Shown here piece by piece: positions 51,523 through 62,611 of a DNA stretch of 64,000 nucleotides; position 1 is the stretch's first letter, and the number at the start of each line of letters is the position of its first letter. Source of the DNA: Aulostomus chinensis (taxonomy: Eukaryota; Chordata; Actinopteri; Syngnathiformes; Aulostomidae); contig JBBMOA010000006.1 of assembly GCA_037954235.1 (NCBI GenBank), positions 31,391,541-31,455,540 on the forward strand, read 5' to 3'. A program made the translations under genes and the position numbers. The notes below the pieces were generated by a model, which was given only the letters and a program-made list of their open reading frames with translations, was not told where the DNA came from and searched no databases.

Positions 51523-54500
51523 GTACGACCACTGGGATGAGTGAAGGTTGTGACGTCAACATAACCGTGTGTGAGCGCAGTCACTGACGTCATCACCGCT
51601 TACCTCGGGAGGGTGTCCCGTCCTAAACGCCGCGCCGCAGCTGCTTCGAATCAGTAACCTGAGGGGTCACGTGTCACGTTGACCTTTTCTTTTATGTAGT
51701 TATTTTATGTCCCGTGCGTGTGTGTGTGCGCGCGCGCGCTCTACCTGTGGAGTAGTTTTCAGCATGTGGTAGAACTCGTTAACCAAACTAGCTCTCAATA
51801 TACTTTTACAGTACAAGTACATGAAACTCGTGTTGGTTTCTGCCCTCTGCTGCTGCTGGTACACCAGGCTGCCGCGGGCTGGGGGGCTCCTCCTCCTCCC
51901 CCTGGGAACACCTGCCATGTAGAAGTAATGGCAGTATTTCAGGCTTCAACTGTCAGTGGCTTTTAAAATAACATTTGCCAGGACTGAAAAGTTTTTGAAA
52001 AACCAAACCAGAAAATGAAGGGTTTTCTTCTGTCCGATATCTTAATGCGAGGCTTGTCCGGCCCCGCGAGTCCTCAGGTGTCACTGATCCACTTTGTGGT
52101 CTGGTGGCAGGCGGCCAGTTGCTGACAGGTCCTCACGTCCTGGGAAAACATTTCAAGGAAGTAATGGTTCTGAAAATATTCCTGGGAGGTTTGGAAAATC
52201 CTGGAGATTTATGGTAAAAATGCGTGTGAGCCAGCTAGTTCTGCTTGCCTTCAGCAATAAAGCAGAGCTCCACATCCCATCATGCACTGCAGGTCTGATG
52301 GCTGTGACACCGGCTCATGTCAGCATTTACTGTTCTGGAGGTGACATCATGATGTCGCTCTGGCTAAAGTCTGTTTTAAATATTTACGCTGATGTTCTGT
52401 TTCTTCTCTGGCTCCCGGCGCCGTCCCTGCACTGACCCCCACCCCCCACCCTCTGCAGAGCTGCCAGCAGAAGAAGGTAACGGCCTCGCCTCTAACTTTG
52501 GTCCTGTGGTGTTGTGCTGAGACTAATGTCTGTCCTGCCTGCAGGCAAGTCCCTCTGGGAGCTGGTCCTGGAGCAGTTTGAAGATCTCCTTGTACGAATC
52601 CTGCTGCTGGCTGCTTGCATCTCTTTCGTGAGTACCCGTTTCTCCTCGTACACTGACCTCCTCCTCCCGGTCAACAGGACACAGAGGCACAGTAGGAGGG
52701 TCCCAGGAGGTGTGAGGTCGCACATGCGGTTGTGGTTAAGCCCGTGTGACGAATGGTGCTAACGTGTGAACGTCTTCAGCTTGTTGAGCCCGTCTGAGGT
52801 TACGGGTCAAACACCTGAGAATGCTGGCGGCCATCTCAGGAATGGTGACAACAGCCGCCGCGTCTCGAACCAGGTGTCCACTAAACTTGTCAAACTGGAG
52901 TTCTGCTGGTCACCTGCCAGAACTGTAAAGACTCTGGGACTCGACGGGATCCTCACGGCATGTTTGATATTGTGGTGTCGGCTAAAAATACTTTGAAAAG
53001 AAAGGGGTGTGCATGAGTGTGTGTGTGTGTGTGCGTGCGCACATGCTCGTGTGTGTGTGTGTGTGTTATATCTGATCACACTGATTGTTGCTAATGATCA
53101 GTCAACGTCCAAGCTTGTTAGTGTGTATATGGCGCTGACACTCAGCTCCAGCTGCAGGAGCAGAACTGTTAGAGCACGGTTAGAACATGGTTAGAGCACT
53201 CTTAGAACACGGTTAGAACACTGTTAGAGCACGGTTACAACACGGTTAGAACACTGTTAGAACACAGTTAGAGCACTGTTAGAACACGGTTAGAACACTG
53301 TTAGAGCACGGTTAGAGCACGGTTACAACACGGTTACAACACGGTTAGAACGCTGTTAGAGCACGGTTAGAACACTGTTAGAACACGGTTAGAGCACTGT
53401 TAGAACACTGTTAGAGCACGGTTAGAACACTGTTAGAGCACGGTTAGAGCACGGTTAGAACACTGTTAGAGCACTGTTAGAGCACGGTTAGAGCACGGTT
53501 AGAACACTGTTAGAGCACTGTTAGAACACGGTTAGAACACTGTTAGAACACTGTTAGAACACGGTTAGAGCACGGTTAGAACGCTGTTAGAGCACGGTTA
53601 GAACGCTGTTAGAGCACGGTTAGAACACGGTTAGAGCACTATTAGAACACGGTTACAACACTGTTAGAGCACTGTTAGAACACAGTTAGAGCACTATTAG
53701 AACACGGTTAGAACACGGTTAGAGCACGGTTAGAACACGGTTAGAACACGGTTAGAACACGGTTAGAACACTGTTAGAGCACGGTTAGAACACTGTTAGA
53801 GCACGTTTAGAACACTGTTAGAGCACGTTTAGAACACTGTTAGAACACTGTTAGAGCATGGTTAGAACACTGTTAGAACACTGTTAGAACACGGTTAGAG
53901 CACGGTTAGAACGCTGTTAGAGCACGGTTAGAACGCTGTTAGAGCACGGTTAGAACACGGTTAGAGCACTATTAGAACACGGTTACAACACTGTTAGAGC
54001 ACTGTTAGAACACAGTTAGAGCACTATTAGAACACGGTTAGAACACGGTTAGAACACCGTTAGAACACCGTTAGAACACGGTTAGAACACTGTTAGAGCA
54101 CGGTTAGAACACTGTTAGAGCACGTTTAGAACACTGTTAGAGCACGTTTAGAACACTGTTAGAACACTGTTAGAGCATGGTTAGAACACGGTTAGAACAC
54201 TGTTAGAGCACGTTTAGAACACTGTTAGAACACTGTTAGAGCATGGTTAGAACATGGTTAGAACACTGTTAGAGCACGTTTAGAACACTGTTAGAACACT
54301 GTTAGAGCATGGTTAGAACATGGTTAGAACAGATCCTCTGATGGAATCAATCCACAGCTCCCCTAGAGATGAGACGTCCACCCTACATTTAAGGTTTGAA
54401 ACTTCTCATCTGGTGAAGTTTGAGATTAGAGAGGTGTGAGATGAAGACAGACGACTGGAGCGTCTGACAAGTGGTCAACCCTGAGGAGGTTATTGATTCT

Positions 54501-57500
54501 GACCATGCAGGATGTCTCCGCCTGTTTGACCTCACCTGTGTTTGCTGTCTGCCGTTGTGTCTCCAGGTCCTGGCCTGGTTCGAGGAGGGAGAAGAGACCA
54601 TCACTGCCTTCGTGGAGCCTTTTGTTATTTTGCTCATTCTTATAGCCAACGCCATCGTTGGAGTGTGGCAGGTGGGAACTCTCCACTTAACTGTTATTAT
54701 TCCGCTGGGACATTCAGCACCAGCACTGCCTCCTCCATCGTGGCCACGTCCGTGATGGACCTAACAAAATTACTGCAAGTGTACACACACAGTCCAACTA
54801 CTACAGTAAACATCTGTCCTGTAAATCACATCTCTGTTGGGACATATCAGAAACCATGAACCATCCGTCGGTACGTGGGCTGCGCCTGACCCTGGTCCGG
54901 CTACACTCTCTCTGATAGCCTGCCAGCAATTGTTCGTTAAACACAGACACGCCTCTCTAGACCAATAAGACACTGTACGGAACTCCGACATTGTTTGGAC
55001 TGCAGTGGAACAACTGCTTAATTCAGCCTGCTTGGTCCCGCTGGGCGACCCTCCGTCACTGTCAGCAGCCTCTTCTGAGGCTGAAGTGTTTTGCTTCCCT
55101 TGGAAACAGTCTTATTTTGAAAATAAGTGGGCATGGGGATGTGTTGTGACATGGATAAATGTCCCTAACAGAGATGTGACCGATGTCCAGCTCTGAATAT
55201 TGTGATGAGATCTGTTCGGCCCACTGATTGTGTGTCTAGGAACGCAATGCTGAGGACGCCATCGAGGCGCTGAAGGAGTACGAGCCGGAGATGGGCAAAG
55301 TGTATCGACAGGACAGGAAGACGGTGCAAAGGATCAAAGCCCGGGACATTGTTCCCGGGGACATCGTGGAGGTTGCTGGTAGGTGGAGCAGCTCCGGTCA
55401 GTCTGTAGCAGCTACATAGCAGAGAGCTGATGAGCGGCTGAAGGCGCGTCATTGGAATATCACGCCATCCAAACAGGAGCCACCAGTCCATTATCTTTGA
55501 AACTGGTGATTTAATACTCCGGCAGTTGCTGCCATCAATAGTTAGTCTCCCTGGAAAGAGCTCGTGTGATGTAAGGACCAGAAACGCCATCGATGCTTGG
55601 TGACGTCCGCTCGGTGACGCATGGGAAATGAACTTCCAGATATGAGGAGCTTGAGTGTTGGTATCAGTACCTGTGCCCAGGTGACTGGCTCAGTACAGTT
55701 TGGCCTAACTCTCAGGTAACACTCCACCAGGAGTTCATGAGTATCATTCTTCTCTCCCACGCCACACATACGTGTAGCGCTCTGCTGAGGAAGGAACAGA
55801 AGCGGCAGATGTCCAGGAAGGTCAGAGGCGTAATGGCGATACTCTGGTTAACCCCGACACACTCAAGTGATGTGTCTGTGCAGGGCGGCAGGTTTTATTT
55901 GTAGCCTTCAGAGGTGCTGGAGATTGTGGAGTGTTTTATTTATACAAGGTAGTGATGATGACAGGTGTGTGGCTCTGCCCCCAGCCCCCGTGGTTGCTGT
56001 GGAGCTGAGAGTCCCACCTCCACTCTGGTCCTCCATTGTGAGTGACTAATATTTCCCTGAAGCTCCTCAGTGACCTCTGCCACGCAGGGAATGGAGCGTG
56101 ATGACGCAGGAGCCGGCCGGCGAGTCGCTGCTGGGCCTGAGAGGAAGAGCCTGCAGCCTCCTCCTCATCCTCGCTGAAGAGCTTTGATATGGTTGACTCG
56201 TGTGTGTGCGTGTGCACACGCATGTGTGTGGACGGTGTCCCGCACCAGTGTGCTTGTGCTGTCTTGCTGGGGCTCTCAGGTGTTACTGAGACGTGTGCGT
56301 CTCACAGGGTCTGTCCTCTGCTGGCTGGGAGATTTGGATGATTGGCAGCACTTGTATGGGGTGGGGGGTTGTGTTGGAGACAGAGATGTCCTTATAGGGA
56401 AACATGAGGGGAAGCTCTGCACAGCAATGACCGCCCACCCACCCATCGGCACCCTCCACCAGGATTCCACACACCAGGGATAGTATGTGGCATTTAATGT
56501 GGTCTGGCAAACTTCCCATGTCACTGGGGGGCTGTCTTTGGCAAAGGGTCCTAACTTGTCAGCAAGGCTGAGACAAATGGCCCAGTCCTGCTGAAGGGGG
56601 ACGCCAGCGCTGCACAGAGGTACTGCTCCCTGAAGGAGGGGTGGAGGTGACCTGCTGCAACTGTCAGGGCACAAGAAGGTGCAGTATTTGTTCCAGCAGG
56701 TTGTGAGTAAAAAGATTGTTTTAGAATGAACGATGTGGTGCAGCAGACCTGCTGTCAACACATCTCCTCCACCCACGGGACAACATCTCCTCCACCCACG
56801 GGACAACATCTCCTCCACCCACGGAACAACATCTCCTCCACCCACCCACAACCTTCTTGCTGGGGGCCACAGTGAGGACCACTGCTCCACCCTGCTGCCT
56901 CCAGCAGAACTTATTAGCTCCAGATTGCATCAAACCAAGACTTTAATTAAACTAATAATTTCATATAAACACTTTGTTACTTTACATATTTGTGAGGACG
57001 AGTTGCATATTATGCTGTGAGAAATTAATAATGCAAATATTTTTATAATGCTTGCCTGACGTAGACGAGTTTTGCGGTTACTATGGGAACAGGAACTGTT
57101 ACATCCCCGCTGCAGCTTCAACCTGGTCACAGGAGTCAAATTAGAGATCTCTGTCTGGATGACTCAACTGAGGTCAAAGGTCAGGATCAGCAGTCACATG
57201 TGACAGCGTCATGGAGGCAAGTCACAGTGATCAAAGTTGCCGCCTGGATGGCGTCAAAGCACTTTGTTCTTCTCTTGTGGTCAGTGAATCCTGCACCACC
57301 AAGCAGCCATGTGGAGCCACATTTGGACTGCAGAATCAAGATGAGCAGCATCAATTCCCGATCCTGATTGTGCTGAGTCATGGTAACACAACATCTTGAG
57401 TCACCTGACAGCAGCAAAGCAGCAGCAGGAGCATCTTCGACATCCACTGCTGTGAAAGTCGAGTCGCTTCTCGTGTCCACGGCACTGAAATGACCCTCTC

Positions 57501-60500
57501 AACATGGGAGGACATCAGCCTTTTGTTCTGCTGCCATCAGCACACGGCGACTCCTCACCGGGCCGACACACGGCAGGGGCAGGTGCCAGCCAAAGCTGCC
57601 AGCTTCTGTTCAGTGGCTGTTGAAAGGTTTGTTTAAAAAGGAGATTCTGGGTGTCACATTGGGTGCATTGTCTCAGCAGGTCAGCACCCTCTTGTCGCCA
57701 TAAAACTGGAGAACTGCGTGGTGATGGCTGAGGAGACGTTGGCGTGCCATCAATAGGATGTTGATACAAAGAGACGGTGTGGAACGCAGCCCTAGGACTC
57801 TTCCACAGGTTCTTTTTTGCAAAGACAATGTCCTTCTGTACCATCCAGCATGTCATTGTAAAGAAAACTGTTCACGTTCAGTTCTTGTATTGTAGCCAAA
57901 GGTCATCCATTAGAACTCTTGCAGCTATTAAATGGGTTCCTCCTGTAGTTAAATATAGTTGATGCAGTTAATTGAAGGTAACCTGACCTGAGGGCCAGTG
58001 GCACCATGTGACTTTCTCAGAAGTCAAGCTTCCATTGTGCCGGTAGTATAAAGATGCACCAGAGTCCTTCCCAGAAAAGCTGCCTGGTGGCTGCCTGTCC
58101 CGCTGGCTGATGCCTGCTGACAGAACCGGTGCAGGCACCAGCTAATGAGTCCACAGTCCCATTTCAGATGAACCACAAACCCAGAGCTGCATGTTGTTGA
58201 CTGGCTGTGTGTTGGACGTGTGTTGTTGACAGCTTTACAGCTGATCATGGGAGCCTCGGCAACATTTTGAAATGCTTTCTCCATTTTTGGTCTCATGTAT
58301 TGTTGCTATTTTCCCTCCCCTCCCTCAAGGGCACTGAGGTTTAGAATTACGATGCGTGTTTCCCTCCGGTGGGAATCTGGGCGGCGGTACAACTGACGTC
58401 TTTGTTTCTCAGTCTTTAATTCTGGCCAGTGTTTTATCAGGTTGTGAGATAATTTTGCAGGGTTCTGAGGGTCCCCTGTCCCTGATTGGAGTGTCTCATA
58501 TGTGGGCCTGTCTGTGCCATGTCTCCACTTTCAACGCCTTTCTGTACCATTAGGAAGCTGAATTGGGTCACTGCAATTCCAACGCACCTAAATTTGTCTT
58601 TTCCTTGGAGAATTGCCTTTTATGGCTCACAAGACCTTCATTTCCTCTCGTTTCTTCGAGTCTCTTCCTTCCCTGCAGCGACGGCAGCAGAGAACTTCTC
58701 CATGACTCCGTTGTGACTCGCAGGATGATCGAGTGAAGGATAAACACTGAGCTGACCAGCGACAATGGGGCTCCACATGGTGGCCTTAGCGAAGGCTCAG
58801 AGATATTTTACAAATCCTTCAGCCCCAAATCAAAATGAGGATGTCCTCAGCCAGGGCTGAGTCCTACTCATGAGGCTTCATTCAGTTCCCTTGCATAGGT
58901 CAGCAATTGTACGCTGCAGAGCTCCTGAGGGAACAATTGGGACGGTGTGAAATAACAAAGACTGAAGTCACTGTGATGCTGAAGTCTCCATATCGTACCC
59001 AATCAAATACACACCAGAGGCTGATGCAAACGTCCCTAACTCACCTTGTTGGTCAGATATTTGGATTTGGGTGTTAAATCGAGACGGGAGGGTTCAGGAT
59101 CAGCAGGGCAGCAGTCGGTCTGGTGGGGTCATGTTTGTTGACGTGTTGTCTTCCTGATGCCAGTCTTGTTTGGTTCCAGTTGGAGACAAGGTGCCTGCTG
59201 ACATCCGTATCTGCTCCATCAAGTCAACAACCCTGCGAGTGGACCAGTCCATTCTGACCGGTGAGACCACCACAGGGACAGGAAAGACTGTGATCGTCTA
59301 GATAAACACAATTTAGATTTTCCATTTCCTCTGAAAAACGTGAGCTCTTTGCTTGTTTGTCAGGTTTGAAGCTTCTAGATGAAACTCTGATTTCAGCATC
59401 TTTCTTTTCTACATCTCATGTTTGCGTTTTCATATCAAAACCAAACCCGGCCTGAATCTGGTCCCACATCTTTAGATTCACTTCAGAATCACCTGAATTT
59501 GTCCTGTTTCAAACTAAGCTGAATAAATCAGCCCGATGCCGGTTTGAGGAGGGGGTAGCTGGGTGTCTGTGGGTCATGTGACGTGGCAGCAGTGGACTGT
59601 GACAGTTAGCTGATTCACCTGTGAATCAAACCATTGCTAAGTATGCGAAAGGTCATGTGATCAGTGGTAATAATCTGCCATCCTTTATCGTCTTTGTAGG
59701 TGAGTCTGTCTCAGTCATCAAACACACGGACCCGGTACCCGACCCTCGAGCTGTCAATCAGGACAAGAAGAACATGCTCTTCTCCGTAAGCTCCGTTTTG
59801 TTTCTATCAACCTCCTGGATGAACTCGCTGCTGCTGTTGTCGGTACGATGGCGTCAGACATCGTTGTGGTTTCAGGGTACCAACATCGCTGCTGGGAAGG
59901 CTGTGGGCGTGGTGGTGGCCAGCGGTGTCAACACAGAGATTGGTAAGATCCGTGATGAGATGGCTGCCACTGAGCAGGAAAAGACACCGCTGCAGCAGAA
60001 GTTGGACGAGTTTGGCGAGCAGCTGTCCAAGGTTATCTCACTCATCTGCATCGCTGTATGGATCATCAACATCGGGCACTTCAATGACCCCGTGCATGGG
60101 GGCTCCTGGATCCGCGGGGCTGTCTACTACTTCAAGATCGCTGTGGCGCTGGCCGTGGCTGCCATCCCCGAGGGGCTTCCTGCTGTCATCACCACCTGTC
60201 TGGCTCTGGGCACTCGCCGCATGGCCAAGAAGAACGCCATCGTCCGCAGCCTGCCCTCGGTGGAGACGCTGGGTTGCACGTCCGTCATCTGCTCCGACAA
60301 GACGGGAACGCTGACCACCAACCAGATGTCTGTGTGCAGGGTCAGTGTCCCACACACAACACACAGAACATCAGAAAGACACACAATTAACATCAGAAAG
60401 ACACACAATTAACATCAGACACACACACAATTAACATCAGACACACACAATTAACATCAGACACACACAATTAACATCAGACACACACACAATTAACATC

Positions 60501-61689
60501 AGACACACACACAATTAACATCAGACACACACACAATTAACATCAGACACACACACAATTAACATCAGACACACAATTAACATCAGACACACACACAATT
60601 AACATCAGACACACACACAATTAACATCAGAAAGGCAAACAATTAACATCAGAAAGACACACAATTAACATCAGACACACACACAATTAACATCAGACAC
60701 ACACACAATTAACATCAGACACACACACAATTAACATCAGAAAGGCAAACAATTAACATCAGAAAGACACACAATTAACATCAGACACACACAATTAACA
60801 TCAGACACACACAATTAACATCAGACACACACACAATTAACATCAGACACACACACAATTAACATCAGAAAGACACACAATTAACATCAGACACACACAC
60901 AATTAACATCAGAAAGACACACAATTAACATCAGACACACACACAATTAACATCAGACACACACACAATTAACATCAGAAAGACACACAATTAACATCAG
61001 ACACACACACAATTAACATCAGACACACAATTAACATCAGACACACACAATTAACATCAGAAAGACACACAATTAACATCAGACACACACAATTAACATC
61101 AGACACACAAAATTAACATCAGACACACACAATTAACATCAGACACACACAATTAACATCAGACACACACAAATAACATCAGACACACACAAATAACATC
61201 AGACACACACACAATTAACATCAGACACACACACAATTAACATCAGACACACACACAATTAACATCAGACACACAATTCACATCAGACACACACACAATT
61301 CACATCAGAAAGACACACAATTAAGATCAGACACACACAATTCACATCAGACACACACACAATTAACATCAGAAAGACACACACACAATTAACATCAGAA
61401 AGACACACACACAATTAACATCAGACACACACACAATTAACATCAGACACACACAATTAACATCACACACACACACAATTAACATCACACACACAATTAA
61501 CATCAGACACACACAATTAACATCACACACACACACAATTAACATCACACACACACACAATTAACATCAGAAAGACACACAATTCACATCAGAAAGACAC
61601 AATTCACATCAGAAAGACACAATTCACATCAGAAAGACACACACACAATTAACGTCACACACACACAATTAACATCAGAAACACTGTTA

Positions 61690-61723
<34 letters not shown>

Positions 61724-62196
61724 AGTGAATGCGCATGCACCTGCGATGGGGATGTGTCCAGGTGTTGGAACAGTCGGTCTCCTCTCATCCAGCTGTTCCC
61801 TGAATGACCCTCAGGTGTGACCTCCCTGTCTGACTGCCCCCCTGGTCCTCCTGTGGCTCTGGTCGCTTCTCAGGGTCACCACAGCCTCTTGTTACTGGGT
61901 CAAGATCAAACCATGAGGGCCTTCATCATGTTGTAGTGTAGATGTAGAAATACTTCAGCTTGTAGTTTTATTTACTGGGTTTGACAGTGAGCTGAAAACT
62001 TGTGAGTTTACAAGTAAAGTTGGTACTGATGAAGTTTATGATTTAGATTATTAATGTGTACAACCAGCAGGGAGGAGGCGGTGCTAGCATGTGAAGAGTG
62101 AACTGTCAAATAGAAGTGTTCCCTCAATTTAGTGATTTCAAGTTTGACATTATTTAAGTATACAATAATATACTAATAATACAAGTGTGGCAGCTG

Positions 62197-62227
<31 letters not shown>

Positions 62228-62611
62228 GGTCTAGTGGTTGCTGTGCTTCTGCTGCCACCTGCTGTATGGGTGAAGTCACTACAGCTGTGCTCCAATGACG
62301 TTCTTGTCGTTGAGTTTGTTGAGTTCTTCATCTGCAGATGTTCATCATGAGTAAAGCCGATGGCGACAGCTGCTCTCTGACAGAGTTCACCATCACCGGG
62401 TCTACCTACGCCCCCGAGGGAGAAGTGTGAGCACAGTCACAGTCACTGATGGATGGATGGATTGATTGATTGACTGATCGAAGGTTGAGAGACTGCTCTG
62501 CTCTTCAGATTTCAGGATGGTAAACCAGTGAAGTCCTCCCAGTATGACGCCCTGGTTGAACTGGCCACCATCTGTGCCCTGTGTAACGACTCCTCGCTGG
62601 ACTTCAATGAG
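51405..62611 (+). CDS. atp2a2: atp2a2, SERCA2 Ca2+-ATPase (first 10 coding exons; 3' part missing)
   Basis: P-type ATPase moving two Ca2+ into the ER/SR per ATP. Coding exons: 51405-51522, 52459-52476, 52545-52627, 54567-54671, 55240-55378, 59180-59260, 59700-59785, 59876-60340, 62338-62426, 62509-62611; 1287 nt, 429 codons, all GT-AG and in phase. It shows the actuator loop TGES (ILTGESVSV), M4 with the Ca2+-site Glu309 (AIPEGLPAV), and the phosphorylation motif CSDKTGTLT with Asp351, all at canonical numbering. M1-M2 lie in exons 3-4, M3-M4 in exon 8. SERCA2 rather than 1 or 3: MESAHTRSVEEV, VVVASGVNTEIGKIRDEM and SCSLTEFTITGSTYAP, plus the ift81 neighbour as on human 12q24. Whether it is the a or b co-orthologue cannot be told. 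The nucleotide-binding domain end, M5-M10 and the alternative C-termini are beyond the window. Confidence 0.96.
52459..52476 (+). CDS. atp2a2: atp2a2 coding exon 2 (18-nt microexon)
   Basis: Encodes ELPAEEG across its two junctions. Acceptor cctctgcag|AGCTGC, donor GAAG|GTAACG. The 18-nt size is shared by SERCA genes. Confidence 0.95.
52545..52627 (+). CDS. atp2a2: atp2a2 coding exon 3 (M1 start)
   Basis: Encodes KSLWELVLEQFEDLLVRILL LAACISF, leading into M1. Acceptor gcctgcag|GCAAGT, donor TCTTTC|GTGAGT. Confidence 0.97.
53010..53068. repeat. interrupted (TG)n microsatellite
   Basis: Two TG runs separated by cgtgcgcacatgctc in atp2a2 intron 3. Confidence 0.9.
53160..54335. repeat. 1.2-kb 11/22-bp minisatellite
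   Basis: About 107 units of 11 bp alternating between agaacactgtt and agagcacggtt, with larger duplicated blocks (for example 53560-53720 repeated at 53885-54040). In atp2a2 intron 3, ending about 230 bp before exon 4. Confidence 0.95.
54567..54671 (+). CDS. atp2a2: atp2a2 coding exon 4 (M1-M2)
   Basis: 35 codons, VLAWFEEGEETITAFVEPFV ILLILIANAIVGVWQ. Acceptor tctccag|GTCCTG, donor TGGCAG|GTGGGA. Confidence 0.98.
55240..55378 (+). CDS. atp2a2: atp2a2 coding exon 5 (actuator domain)
   Basis: 46 codons, ERNAEDAIEALKEYEPEMGK to IVPGDIVEVA. Acceptor gtgtctag|GAACGC, donor GCTG|GTAGGT. Confidence 0.98.
55379..59179. other. atp2a2 intron 5 (3.8 kb)
   Basis: Apart from the SINE head at 56757-56905 I recognise nothing. 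Minus-strand frames around 57515-58296 are short and of unknown origin. Confidence 0.6.
56757..56905 (-). mobile_element. tRNA-derived SINE-like copy 5, head only
   Basis: Keeps the head (ccttcttgctgggggccaca, gaccactgctccaccctgct) and adds four 24-26-bp tandem units of caacatctcctccacccacg. No body or tail. Confidence 0.65.
59180..59260 (+). CDS. atp2a2: atp2a2 coding exon 6 (actuator domain)
   Basis: Encodes GDKVPADIRICSIKSTTLRV DQSILT plus one base. Acceptor ggttccag|TTGGAG, donor GACCG|GTGAGA. Confidence 0.98.
59700..59785 (+). CDS. atp2a2: atp2a2 coding exon 7 (TGES loop)
   Basis: Completes TGES and continues VSVIKHTDPVPDPRAVNQDK KNMLFS. Acceptor tttgtag|GTGAGT, donor TTCTCC|GTAAGC. 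Confidence 0.98.
59876..60340 (+). CDS. atp2a2: atp2a2 coding exon 8 (M3, M4, phosphorylation site)
   Basis: 155 codons, GTNIAAGKAVGVVVASGVNT to TLTTNQMSVCR, with Glu309 (AIPEGLPAV) and Asp351 (DKTGT). Acceptor gtttcag|GGTACC, donor TGCAGG|GTCAGT. A CA-rich minisatellite begins about 15 nt after the donor. Confidence 0.99.
60352..61690. repeat. 1.3-kb CA-rich minisatellite (acatcag-acacacac-aatta)
   Basis: About 65 units of 18-24 bp differing mainly in the number of CA steps and in 'aaagacacac' variants. It begins just after the atp2a2 exon 8 donor. Confidence 0.95.
61686..61722. repeat. (TG)n run inverted relative to the preceding array
   Basis: ttaattgtgtgtgtgtgtgt is the reverse complement of the array unit's cacacacacacaattaa, so the RNA could fold back onto the array. 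Confidence 0.85.
62203..62227. repeat. (CA)n microsatellite
   Basis: About 12 CA units, 110 nt before atp2a2 exon 9. Confidence 0.9.
62338..62426 (+). CDS. atp2a2: atp2a2 coding exon 9 (nucleotide-binding domain start)
   Basis: Encodes MFIMSKADGDSCSLTEFTIT GSTYAPEGE plus two bases. Acceptor atctgcag|ATGTTC, donor GAAGT|GTGAGC. Confidence 0.98.
62509..62611 (+). CDS. atp2a2: atp2a2 coding exon 10, last in the window
   Basis: Encodes FQDGKPVKSSQYDALVELAT ICALCNDSSLDFNE. Acceptor gctcttcag|ATTTCA, donor AATGAG|GTCAGG. The residues facing phospholamban (397-402) read QDGKPV. Confidence 0.98.

Noticed and set aside
56276..58296. Hidden protein exons in atp2a2 intron 5
   Set aside because: Minus-strand frames are short, lack consistent splice sites and resemble nothing I know.
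60352..61690. CRISPR-like array
   Set aside because: Unit lengths vary, there are no unique spacers, the host is a vertebrate and the sequence is simple CA-rich minisatellite. The same applies to 53160-54335.
51405..62611. Identity as atp2a1 or atp2a3
   Set aside because: N-terminus, TITGSTYAP segment and actuator residues fit SERCA2 best, and the ift81 neighbour matches the ATP2A2 locus.
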